A stretch of 64,000 bases of DNA from Prochilodus magdalenae (Eukaryota; Chordata; Actinopteri; Characiformes; Prochilodontidae): assembly GCA_024036415.1 (NCBI GenBank), contig JAMWET010001663.1:340001-404000 (forward strand). Reading direction: 5' to 3'. The notes under the pieces were generated by a model. The model had not been told where the DNA came from. It saw only the letters and a list, made by a program, of their open reading frames with translations, and did no database searches. Shown here in pieces: positions 25,101-38,200 of this stretch. A program made the position numbers and the translations under genes. Within the stretch, counting starts at the first letter, position 1, and every line of letters begins with the position of its first letter.

Positions 25101-28100
25101 ACCGAATTTTCGGCAACCGAAATTATTTGGACAAAAATGGCCAGTCGTTGTGGTTTTAAAAATTTGTTTTATTTATTTATTTATTTATTTTTTTCTCTTT
25201 GAAAACCCAGACAAAAATACATCTAGCATATTTAATTTATGTGGTAGTGGAAAAAGTGGAAAATGAATAAAACGCTGTGTAACAAAACGTGGTCAGCATC
25301 CGGCCTTTTGGAAAAAAAAAAATTGTTTTGTTCGGTTTGGACTTTGGCCAAAAATGATCATTTTGGTGCATCCCTAATAACAGTATTTTCTTTATCATTT
25401 AGTTGTCTTCTTTTTTTTTTTTTAACTACAGAAAATAAAAACATTTCCTTTATGGAAAAGACACTTTAATTCTTGTTTTCTTTTTTCTCACCTTTCACGT
25501 TTACATTGATAAAAGCTTCCCTGTTGGCCGAAGTGATGGCGGTATAGCACTTATATCTGCCCCGGTCCTGGATCCTGACCCTTCTCAGGATCAGGGATAT
25601 ATTTCCGTTAGAGATCTGATCAGAGAACAGAGATGTCCTGTCCTTGTAGGCTTTATCCTGGTGTCCCAGTTGATCTGAACCACTGTAGAATGAATGTACA
25701 TTAGATGCCTTCTCACTGTCCACTTTTTGCCAGTGGATGACGTCATGATAACCAGACTTGCAGGGAAGGACACAGTCTTGGGAGATGAGACAGGAAACTG
25801 TGTCTGCAGGAACACAAAACAACCAGAAAAGTTTGAAGACCTGTTTAACTAACAGGTTCATAATTATACAGACTTACAGATATTTGTTAGATCTGTTACC
25901 ATAGAGAATAGTGTGTTTTTGTTTTGTGAAAACCCGGACGTTCTCAGTACATCTGAAAACATGGCACAATAGCACTTGTTCATTCTGTTGCATTAAAGCT
26001 CTGCCTTCTTAATTCCCCAGCCTTGTTAAACCAAAATGGCTTAACCAGTTTTACATAAAACCATACAGATAATGGTGTGTTTAATTTTTCTTTTCTTCTC
26101 TCTAGGTATAAGCGCTGGGCTGGGGTTGCCAGGTAGTGCACTTATGCTTTATATATATATATTGATCTCTTTAGCTATTAGCACTGGCCCTCGTTCGGGC
26201 AGTGTCTGAGCTCATGGTGAATTTTAGACTCTAACCTTCTTATACTAGCTGGAAAATATTATCCAACAGAACAGAAAGCACGGTTGTAAGTCGCTCTCGA
26301 TTCGAGCGTCTGCTAAATGCCTCAAATGTCATTGTAATTTGCACAGGGAAGTTGGAATTTCTGATTTCCCAGAACGAAATTTCAGCCGGAAGCCGCACAA
26401 GTTGGATTTCCAAGTGAGAAATTTGTGAGCCCCTCACAGTCTCTGACTTCTAAATATATTAGTATAGTAATTTTCTCTAAGTGAATGAGTCAAACACACC
26501 ATACTTCCTATTTACAAAATACCATGTAGGACATGTGGTTGGTGTGGCTTGGCGGTTAACACCACTACCCACCAGAGCGCTACCACCCCATGTGGAAGAC
26601 GGGGGATCGAATCCCACTCTAGGTAGTAAATGTTGAGGTATGCCTTGAGCAAGACTCCTAACACTGCACTGGCCTACTTGTAAAACGAATAACCTGGTTA
26701 AGAATGTAAACTAAATGCCTAAATGTAAATGCGTAGGTATGGTAATTGGTATTGCTAGCATTGCCTGATGGCTTGTAAGGATATTGCTTCCTTGCTGTTC
26801 AGATGCTTAGCTCTTTATACTTAATTTTTAGAGGTGTTTCAGTGTTTTTTTCTGAGCTTGTTATATAGATAAGGCAGGATAACTACAAAGCCATTATTCT
26901 AGTAGTTTTTACAACGCTTTTGTGTTTTTTGACGGACATATAGAAACAGGAATCAGCAAAGCTCCTGTTTTCTTTTAGCAAGGACATCTACAGAAAGCTC
27001 TATTAGTGTGCATGAGTTCAGACAGCCGACAACGGGTGGAGGGCTTATCGAGGCAGCGGGCAATGGAGACACACAGAGCCGACCCAGCAGACCGCATGGA
27101 TGAAGCCCCAAAATTTGAGTACAGCTGATTGAAATGAGCAAAATCAGCAATGGATTTGTGTGGGAACAAAACCCAAACAACCTGCTACATACAGCTCTGT
27201 AGCGTCATCCTCCACTCCTGCTATCAGAGCCCATCCAGCAAAAGCTAATGCTCGTGCTCTGAGACCACAGCAAAACGCAAGAGCAGTAAATCAAGTTCCA
27301 TGTTGTGCATTTGCAGAACAGATTTGAACCACTAAAGGACCTCAGTGAGTTGCAGGATAAAAGAACCAGAAGAGTTAGCCATTTAAAGAACCCCAGCAGA
27401 ACCACAGGGACCCAGTAAACAGCTACAGCAGACACTCTTGTTTTTGGTGATGACACTGTTTATGGTGTAAAAAATAAATTCTTAGATCTGTGTGAGCCGG
27501 ACATCACAGTTTCTGAACTGGATGGAAAGCTCCCGACATTGCTGGCTGAACACACTACAGTAAAACGGATTATTGTGCATGTTGGTAAGAGCGACACAAG
27601 GAAGACGGAGTCTGAAGTTTTGAAAAGTGACTTTGATGATCTCTTCAACACACTGCGCAAGCTCAATGTTCAGTCATATATCAGAGGTCCTCTGCCTGCG
27701 ACGAGCTCCAATATGTTCTCAAGGCTTTTTGCAATAAACGTGGCTACAGAAACGCTGCATTTATTGACAATTTTAACTTGTTTTTTGGAAAGAGAGATTT
27801 TTTTTTTTAGATGAGATGGACAGCACACCAGTAGAATGGGGGATAGGTTCCTGACAAAGAAACTTCATTTTCCCCCTGTCCAACTTCACTGTGCTCACTA
27901 GTGGAGACACGTCAGCACCAACTCCCAAGGACACTTTCACACCAAAGCCACAGCAGCGCCAAATGATAACAGCCAAGGACACTCTCGTCACTCCAGAGCC
28001 ACAACATCCTCCCCCCAGTAAAAATTTAGAGATATCGGATGAGAGTTAAGTTCCATTGTACAAACTGCTGGAGACTTCAGAGCTGCATGAGCAAGCTCCA

Positions 28101-30067
28101 TCATCCTCCATCTCTACCTCATCACCCCACCTGAACTTCCCAGCAACCATGGAGAAGCTGCTATCTGTGGGGACAAGGCTATCACCTTCCTTGTCAGCTA
28201 GTCCTCGGGTACAGCGAAGAATCAGCCCAGCATCTCCTCAACAGTCACCCACACAACAACCCCGCCCCCACCTCGCCAGCACCAGCCTCACCAGTGAAAA
28301 AGTTAGTTACACCTGCCACAATGAAACTCAGAAGCCAGACTAATGAAGTGCTGAACAAAACTCCCCCACATCCTCAAAAGAGAGGCAAGCTCCTAAACCA
28401 CCATCAGATCGGCAGCTACGCTCTCGACTTCAACATCAGCTGGAGCCCCCACCCATCTTCCTCCAGCCTAAGGGAAGAGTCCTTCATAAGTAATAGAGCA
28501 AATTGATATTTCCCGGGTCTGTGCTGCCACAGTGAAGATGTCAGCAGTCAGTGTTTTCAGAATGAGCTCAGACCCTGTGTGTCTGTTATCTCCCCTCTTC
28601 CACTAGTTATCAGGAACAGAAAGAATGGGGAGTACAGGCCAGATGGTGTGAATGTCTCAAATCTGCAGTATGTAAAATATAACTCCCGTCTCTGGAACAG
28701 AGTACACAGGTTATTAATTTAGCTCTACTCAATGTCAGGTCTCTTACAAACAAGTCTTTTTTAAAATAATGATTTTATTACAGCCCATGGGCTTGACTTC
28801 CTGATTCTAACAGAAACTTGTTTAAATGAATGTAGTGCTGAAAGCTTATTGACTGAGTCAGCTCCATCAAACTCGAACTTTCTAAAAGTCTGTCGTGTTG
28901 GCAAGAAAGGTGGAGGTGTAGCTGCAATATTTGCTATTTCTTTTAAATGCCACCTGTTACCACTTGCTGACTTCACATCATTTGAGTATCTATGTGCAGT
29001 TTTGAAAGGGGCACCAAGAATATACTTCTAGTAGTTGTCTACAGGCCTCCAAAATACAATGCTAATTTTACTGACGAATTTACAGATATGCTGTCTTCGA
29101 TTTCGCCAGAGTTCGATCATTTTGTCATTGCTGGTGACTTTAACAGCACTTTTAACACCATTCCAAGGACAGTTTTGCAAAAGACTTCTGTGATGTACTT
29201 GAATCCTTTGGACTTGATCAGCACGTAACTGGTAGCACACACACTCATGGTCACGCTCTGGATGTGGTTATCTCAGAGGGTCTCGACATATCAGCCACTG
29301 TTAGAGATGTTGCTCTGTCAGACCATTATTGTGTTTTTTTTTTTTTTTTTTTTTCTTTTTCTTTTTTTTTTTTTTGTGTACACCACTGAGCATGAAGACC
29401 AGAGAAGTCAGCATTAAGAAAAAGAGAAGATGTATAAATGACTCCACAGCTTCACTTTTCACCAGCAAGGTGTGCCCTGTTCCATTTAACCTATCTGATT
29501 CTAAGCTCAACATTCATAAAGAAATCTTTTTAATACAACAATGCGCAATGCGAGACAATCCTTCTTTTCCACCATTATCAACAATAACATTAACAACAGC
29601 AGAGTGCTCTTCACTGTCGTCGACAAGCTTACAAAGTCACCTACTAACATGGCCCCTGAACTGGCTTCAACTGAGAGATGTAATGAGTTTGAGAGCTTTT
29701 TAAACATTAAAATTCTAAATATCATAGAACCTATTAGCCCATCTTTACCTACCAGTGAGCCTGTGTCCTCTCCATCACCACATAATGACACCACGGCTAA
29801 AATGTCAGTTTAGTCCTATTAATGAGGAAATGTTAATCAATACAGTTAGTCATCTTCAATCATCCACCTGCAGTCTTGACACATTACCCACAAAGTTTTT
29901 CAAGAGTACCTTTTGCTCAATATGGCCCCATTGAACAGATTTCGGAAGGACTGGGACTGTTTACTAGACAGTGCTGCTTTCTGTTGAACTTTCTTATTAT
30001 TATTATTAGGGGGCCAAGCACCGAAGGTGCTGGAACCCTATTGTTTTTGCTGAGATTTTTCTTCTTC

Positions 30068-30103
<36 letters not shown>

Positions 30104-32175
30104 TTCCGCTCGATTTTTGACCTAGAAGTTGTTCCAGAGCAGCCATCTTAAGCCATCCAGACACCAAATTTGGTGTGAAGATAGTTTGTATAAAGATCTA
30201 GCCACACACCTAAAATGGTGCAGATTGGCCTCATGGTGGCGCTATAGCGCAAGCCTTCGCGTTTTGTCAAATATCTCCTGAACCATGAGACATAGAGTCA
30301 AAATTCTTTCTGATTCTTATCGCGTGATCAATTCTGAAACAACGCTACGCTGCAACTTTATAGCTCCGCCCACTTTTGCTGCACCATTTTTTTTCAAAAT
30401 GTGTGAAACTAATTAAGTTGAACTAGTCCGAGGATGTTCATGATACCCCATCAATATAGGTGTCAAAATGTTCGTCTGAGTCTGCAGGTACAGAATCATA
30501 TAAGATGTTTGCATATTTGTCAACAGTATGGCTGCCAGAGGCCAATTAAGCACCTGCACATGGAGCTAAATTTACTAAATTGCTTATAAATCTGGAATGC
30601 TGAAGTCAATTCTCACCAAACTTCGGAGGTTGGTTGAACACTTAAATCTGGGGACGCTCACTTAATTTGGGTTCAATTAGTCAATAGGGGGCGCTGTAAC
30701 AGACAAAACATTGTTTCTCAGCTACTGTACACTCAATTAAGCTGAAACTTTGCACGCTGCATCTTTGTGCTACTCTATGAAGGATATATTATGGACATTA
30801 TGATAATTGAAAAAATATGGTCGTAATTAGCCAATTAGCATTAAACTTGGTTTTGACTGGCTAAACATTAGCCAATCATCACGAAACTTAAATAGTATAT
30901 TCATGCAGACATTCTGTAGTAGCCTATACATTTTGGTGTCAATTGGCCTCTAGGTGGCGCTGTTTTAGGAAAAACGTGTTTATGTCCAAATACTTTTGGT
31001 GAGGGGCAATAAAATTGCAATCACGTGATGCAGTGCACTTAGCGTAACAACTTTCCCATTACAAGTCTGTTAGAAATCTTTTTAGTTTTTCTGCAATTAT
31101 AAAAAGTATGATCAAGCCAATTAACAAACTAGTCTCTGAGTTTTCATGATATCGTCTCAAAACTGGTCTAGAATGATTTAGTGGAGTCTCAAAGTAAATA
31201 ATTATATTTAAAACATTCACATTTTCTTAAATCCTCCCTGCAGTACATAAATCAGTAAGTGCGTCATGGGTTTTCTGACACAAGGAGCTATAATTATATC
31301 AAAGATAGACCAGTTGAAATCAAACTTACAATACATGTCTACAAACGTGAAGACCGATAAACAGAGCATTCCTTCAAATTTTGGCATGAATAGGTCTCAG
31401 TGGGTCACTACAGAGCAGGACTTTCACTAAATGCATTGCTTAATCTCCTGGGCAAGCACTTCCTTTTTTTGACCACTAGATGGAGCCAAATGAAAATGAA
31501 TGACATGCTGCCAAGTAACATGAGTGAAAACTGCCTGAGCCTTTCTTATTAAACCACAGCCCGTAATTTTATTTTCTTTATCTTGATTGATCTAGAACCA
31601 ATCTAAGCAGTCTAAAATTACATACTTAACAGTAAATGCTGGCTTCGTTGTGCAAAATGGTTCCAGCGTGTGATTTTAGAAGTGTTACCAGGCTGTAATG
31701 AGTCCATTGCCTTCCTTTAAATCTGAGGTATTTACAGGTTGAATGTTACCCAGGCTGCGTGCTAGAAAGTCATGAGAGAAGTGTTTTCAATCACTTCCTT
31801 TTTAGAGGTTTCTGACATAAGTGATTATAATTATGTCACGGATTGCCCGATTGTGATCAAATTTGGAATACATGTCTAAAAATTAGCTTAGACCGAAAAT
31901 CAGACCATGAATCTAAATTTAGACTTGATTAGGCCTTAGTGGGCCTCTATATAGCTGCATTCATTGTGAGCATGTCTTCATCTGGTTTTGTTGTACACTA
32001 CCTTTTTTTGACCACTAGATGGAGCCATAAGACCAGTAATGGATAAGGTCTGGCTTAGTCATGCGGTCTGTCCATGCTGAGATTGCTTGGCCCCCTCAGA
32101 TTGCCGCTTGCGGCTATATTTAGGGGGCCAAGCACCGAAGGTGCTGGAACCCTATTGTTTTTGCTGAGATTTTTC

Positions 32176-32211
<36 letters not shown>

Positions 32212-35200
32212 TTCCGCTCGATTTTTGACCTAGAAGTTGTTCCAGAGCAGCCATCTTAAGCCATCCAGACACCAAATTTGGTGTGAAGATAGTTTGTATA
32301 AAGATCTAGCCACACACCTAAAATGGTGCAGATTGGCCTCATGGTGGCGCTATAGCGCAAGCCTTCGCGTTTTGTCAAATATCTCCTGAACCATGAGACA
32401 TAGAGTCAAAATTCTTTCTGATTCTTATCGCGTGATCAATTCTGAAACAACGCTACGCTGCAACTTTATAGCTCCGCCCACTTTTGCTGCACCATTTTTT
32501 TCAAAATGTGTGAAACTAATTAAGTTGAACTAGTCCGAGGATGTTCATGATACCCCATCAATATAGGTGTCAAAATGTTCGTCTGAGTCTGCAGGTACAG
32601 AATCATATAAGATGTTTGCATATTTGTCAACAGTATGGCTGCCAGAGGCCAATTAAGCACCTGCACATGGAGCTAAATTTACTAAATTGCTTATAAATCT
32701 GGAATGCTGAAGTCAATTCTCACCAAACTTCGGAGGTTGGTTGAACACTTAAATCTGGGGACGCTCACTTAATTTGGGTTCAATTAGTCAATAGGGGGCG
32801 CTGTAACAGACAAAACATTGTTTCTCAGCTACTGTACACTCAATTAAGCTGAAACTTTGCACGCTGCATCTTTGTGCTACTCTATGAAGGATATATTATG
32901 GACATTATGATAATTGAAAAAATATGGTCGTAATTAGCCAATTAGCATTAAACTTGGTTTTGACTGGCTAAACATTAGCCAATCATCACGAAACTTAAAT
33001 AGTATATTCATGCAGACATTCTGTAGTAGCCTATACATTTTGGTGTCAATTGGCCTCTAGGTGGCGCTGTTTTAGGAAAAACGTGTTTATGTCCAAATAC
33101 TTTTGGTGAGGGGCAATAAAATTGCAATCACGTGATGCAGTGCACTTAGCGTAACAACTTTCCCATTACAAGTCTGTTAGAAATCTTTTTAGTTTTTCTG
33201 CACTTATAAAAAGTATGATCAAGCCAATTAACAAACTAGTCTCTGAGTTTTCATGATATCGTCTCAAAACTGGTCTAGAATGATTTAGTGGAGTCTCAAA
33301 GTAAATAATTATATTTAAAACATTCACATTTTCTTAAATCCTCCCTGCAGTACATAAATCAGTAAGTGCGTCATGGGTTTTCTGACACAAGGAGCTATAA
33401 TTATATCAAAGATAGACCAGTTGAAATCAAACTTACAATACATGTCTACAAACGTGAATAGACCGATAAACAGAGCATTCCTTCAAATTTTGGCATGAAT
33501 AGGTCTCAGTGGGTCACTACAGAGCAGGACTTTCACTAAATGCATTGCTTAATCTCCTGGGCAAGCACTTCCTTTTTTTTGACCACTAGATGGAGCCAAA
33601 TGAAAATGAATGACATGCTGCCAAGTAACATGAGTGAAAACTGCCTGAGCCTTTCTTATTAAACACAGCCCGTAATTTTATTTTCTTTATCTTGATTGAT
33701 CTAGAACCAATCTAAGCAGTCTAAAATTACATACATAACAGTAAATGCTGGCTTCGTTGTGCAAAATGGTTCCAGCGTGTGATTTTAGAAGTGTTACCAG
33801 GCTGTAATGAGTCCATTGCCTTCCTTTAAATCTGAGGTATTTACAGGTTGAATGTTACCCAGGCTGCGTGCTAGAAAGTCATGAGAGAAGTGTTTTCAAT
33901 CACTTCCTTTTTAGAGGTTTCTGACATAAGTGATTATAATTATGTCACGGATTGCCCGATTGTGATCAAATTTGGAATACATGTCTAAAAATTAGCTTAG
34001 ACCGAAAATCAGACCATGAATCTAAATTTAGACTTGATTAGGCCTTAGTGGGCCTCTATATAGCTGCATTCATTGTGAGCATGTCTTCATCTGGTTTTGT
34101 TGTACACTACCTTTTTTTGACCACTAGATGGAGCCATAAGACCAGTAATGGATAAGGTCTGGCTTAGTCATGCGGTCTGTCCATGCTGAGATTGCTTGGC
34201 CCCCTCAGATTGCCGCTTGCGGTTTTAGCTTACTTAGTCCGAACACGAGATAGACAGAACTAACAGGAGAAGAATATCTCCTGTTAGTTATAACAGGAGA
34301 AGATGACACTGAAATGTATTTGCCCCTTAGTCCAAATAATTAAGATCCCCTCGACTCACTGTGTAAGTTCCTATAGCACATTACTGATTGGATGGGTCAG
34401 AATTTTCTGTAGTTGAATAAAGATAAAACTCTCTGGTCAGGTCAGTTAGTCCTTCCTAAGGTAAAGACTAAACATGGAGAGGCAGCCTTTAGCTACTATG
34501 CTGCTGTTAAATGGAATCAGCTGCCAGAGAGTATTAGAAAAGCCCCGACGGTAGATACTTTTAAATCCAGACTGAAGACATTCCTGTTTGATCAGGCTTT
34601 TAGCTCAGTTTAAAACACTGCTAGTCTCCTGTAACAGCATTTTCCCCACTCATTCTTATGCTTACTTTTATTTATATTTTACTTAATGATTTTAATGATT
34701 AGTGATATTAATGATTTATTTTGCTTTTTTGTTTTGTTGTATTTTTTCCCTTTTATGTAAAGCACTTTGAATTGCCCTTGTGTATGAAAGGTGCTATACG
34801 AATAAACTTGCCTTGCCTTCTGGAAGAATGTGATAAACTCAGGTGTAATGTCCTTCTCAACTCTGACTTCTGATTTACAAGTTAATGAAATGAATCACAA
34901 GATGCAGAAACAGATGGAAGACACATTTTTTTTTTTTGCCACAGTCCTTTTACAGAACCTAATAACCGCTTACTGAATGCACTGCCTTCACGTAATATTT
35001 ACTAACATTGCTGTCTTTTGTTGACAAGATGAAAGCATAAATTTTTAAAAGGCTTTATGTAATCATATTAACTCAGCATTTTCACTAGACAGCTATAAAA
35101 TTGCTTTAAAAAAATTACTTGCTGGTGTCAAGTTACATCCCAGATCTACTGTGGTGAATAATATTGTATAAGTGAGCAACGAGGAGTTTGCTGTGATTGA

Positions 35201-38200
35201 CTGACTGTGTAGAAGAAGTTTCCTGTGACTGACTGACTGGGTAGAAGAAGTTTCCTGTGACTGACTGACTGACTGGGTAGAAGGAGTTTGCTGTGACTGA
35301 CTGACTGGGTAGAAGAAGTTTCCTGTGACTGACTGACTGACTGACTGGGTAGAAGGAGTTTGCTGTGACTGACTGACTGGGTAGAAGGAGTTTCCTGTGA
35401 CTGACTGACTGGGTAGAAGAAGTTTCCTGTGACTGACTGACTGACTGACTGGGTAGAAGGAGTTTGCTGTGACTGACTGACTGGGTAGAAGGAGTTTGCT
35501 GTGACTGACTGACTGACTGGGTAGAAGGAGTTTCCTGTGACTGACTGACTGGGTAGAAGGAGTTTGCTGTGACTGACTGACTGACTGGGTAGAAGGAGTT
35601 TGCTGTGACTGACTGACTGGGTAGAAGGAGTTTGCTGTGACTGACTGACTGACTGGGTAGAAGGAGTTTCCTGTGACTGACTGACTGACTGGGTAGAAGG
35701 AGTTTGCTGTGACTGACTGACTGACTGGGTAGAAGGAGTTTGCTGTGACTGGACTGACTGACTGGGTAGAAGGAGTTTTTGCTGTGACTGACTGACTGAC
35801 TGGGTAGAAGGAGTTTGCTGTGACTGACTGACTGACTGTGTTGAATGATTTTGCTGTGACTGACTGACTGACTGGGTAGAAGGAGTTTCCTGTGACTGAC
35901 TGACTGACTGGGTAGAAGGAGTTTGCTGTGACTGACTGACTGACTGGGTAGAAGGAGTTTCCTGTGACTGACTGACTGACTGGGTAGAAGGAGTTTGCTG
36001 TGACTGACTGACTGACTGGGTAGAAGGAGTTTCCTGTGACTGACTGACTGACTGGGTAGAAGGAGTTTGCTGTTTTATCTTATGTTAAAATAATTCCTTT
36101 CTATTCCCAGTTACCAGTCTATACCCTTTAGTCATAGAGAACAGTTTATAATTTCCCATCATTAGGGTTACAAGCACCAGGCAAACACATTTCTTCTCAT
36201 CTCCTTACCCTAGAATCCTTAACCCTCCAAAGAGTCCCGTTTTAAAAATTTTGACTTAATATCTCAGAATAATGGCTTAGTATCTAGAAATTATTTCCTG
36301 AAATTGAGTAACTCATTGTATGTCAAAATGTAGAAAACACTTTTTTCAAGAAGACATTGTTTCAAGATACTGAGTCAGTATTTTTAGTAAATAAGTAGTT
36401 AGGGTTAGGGTTTGGAAAAAATAATTACTTGTGTAAGATGACCAATGAACATGATTAATTAACCACTCTATTGTTGAGAGATCTGCATCAGCCCTTTACT
36501 CTCTAAGAGCATCTCTTGCCGAGAGTGAGCTGTGGTGGCCGTGGTGCTTCAGCCATTATTGTGTTTACTGCTGTGTTTGGCTGTGATATAACCGCGAGCA
36601 GCAGCTTTAACATGATAGATAAGCGGTTACAATATGCCATTGGGGCAGAAGGGCTACTTCTTCACCCTCTCATGTTACATTAATCCCACTCCCACAGCCC
36701 TATAGTGACTCACTATCGCCTCTTCAGGTTCAAAGTGGTTTTATAAAAGGAAGGGTTCCGGTCAGGTGGAAAACTTCTTGTGTGGTTCCTGTCCCCAAGA
36801 AGAAGCATCCGGTGGAACTAAATGACTATCGGCCTGTTGCCCTGACCTCCCATCTGATGAAGACACTGGAAAGACTGATGCTGGGCCACATGAAACCATT
36901 GGTCAGAGCTGCTCTGGACCCCTTGCAGTTTGCATACCAGGACGCCATTGGAGTGGATGATGCCGTTATCTACCTCATGGACAAAGTGCATTTCCACCTG
37001 GATACAGCAGGCAGCGCTGTGAGGATCATGTTCTTTGATTTCTCCAGTGCATTTAACACCTTACAGCCTGTGTTACTTGGAGAGAAACTTCATCAGATGC
37101 AGGTGGATGAATCCATCATCTCCTGGACTATGGACTACCTGACCGGTCGACCCCAGTTTGTGTGGATGCAGGGCTGTGTTTCAGACATAGCCATGTGCAG
37201 TACTGGGGCTCCACAGGGGACTGTATTAGCACCATTCCTTTTCAACATCTACACCTCTGACTTCAGATACAACTCTGGTACATGCCATCTGCAGAAGTTC
37301 TCAGATGACACAGCCATAGTCGGGTGTATCAGGAATGGACAGGAGGCTGAATACAGGAAGCTGGTGTCAGATTTTGTCAGCTGGTGTAAACTGAACCAAC
37401 TGCAGCTAAACATCAGTAAGACAAAGGATATGGTGGTGGATTTTAGGAAAAACAGATCTCCACAAGCACCAGTCACCATCGATGGAGAGGAAGTGGAGGT
37501 AGTTGGTACTTACAAGTACTTTGGTGTGCACTTGGACAACAAACTGGACTGGAGTTCTAACACCTCTGCAGTTTTCAAGAGAGGACAGAGCCGTCTGTAC
37601 TTTCTGAGGAAACTGAGATCCTTTCTCCCCACCGCGATAAGACTCTACAACGAGTCTCCTTATAGCAGGATCACCACCGATCTCCTGCTGTCTGAACTGT
37701 GTTGAGCTCCATCATACTGGTACATGCCCAGTTTTTAATTCTACTGCACTGCTCTAATCTGGACTGTTATTTTATCTGCCAATTGTCACTTTATATATAA
37801 TCCTTACTACCTCACATCTCTAAGTGCAATATTACTTATGCTGCTCCGTTAATGTCTGTACATGCTCTTCTATTTATGTTGTAGGCAATGTCTTATACAT
37901 GCACATTTATGTATATAGAGAAATCTCCTTAAATCAGCTCTATTCATTTATTCTGATTAATGTATGTACATACTTCATAGAACACTTTTATATGCACATA
38001 GACTCTTCTGTTATTTTAATTTATGTCATCTTGTGATTAATAGCTCTTCTGTAACCTCTGCCCTTTTTATTGTAATAATGTATGTCTTACTTGTGCAATA
38101 TGTACAGAACTGTGACACTGCAATTTCCTACGGGATCAATAAAGTGTTATCTTATCTCTGATCTTATCTTATCTTAAAACAGGACAGGCCAGGGCTAGCT

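Noticed and set aside
35181..36073. CRISPR-like array (regular repeats)
   Set aside because: The units are contiguous without unique spacers, in a vertebrate genome; it is a minisatellite.
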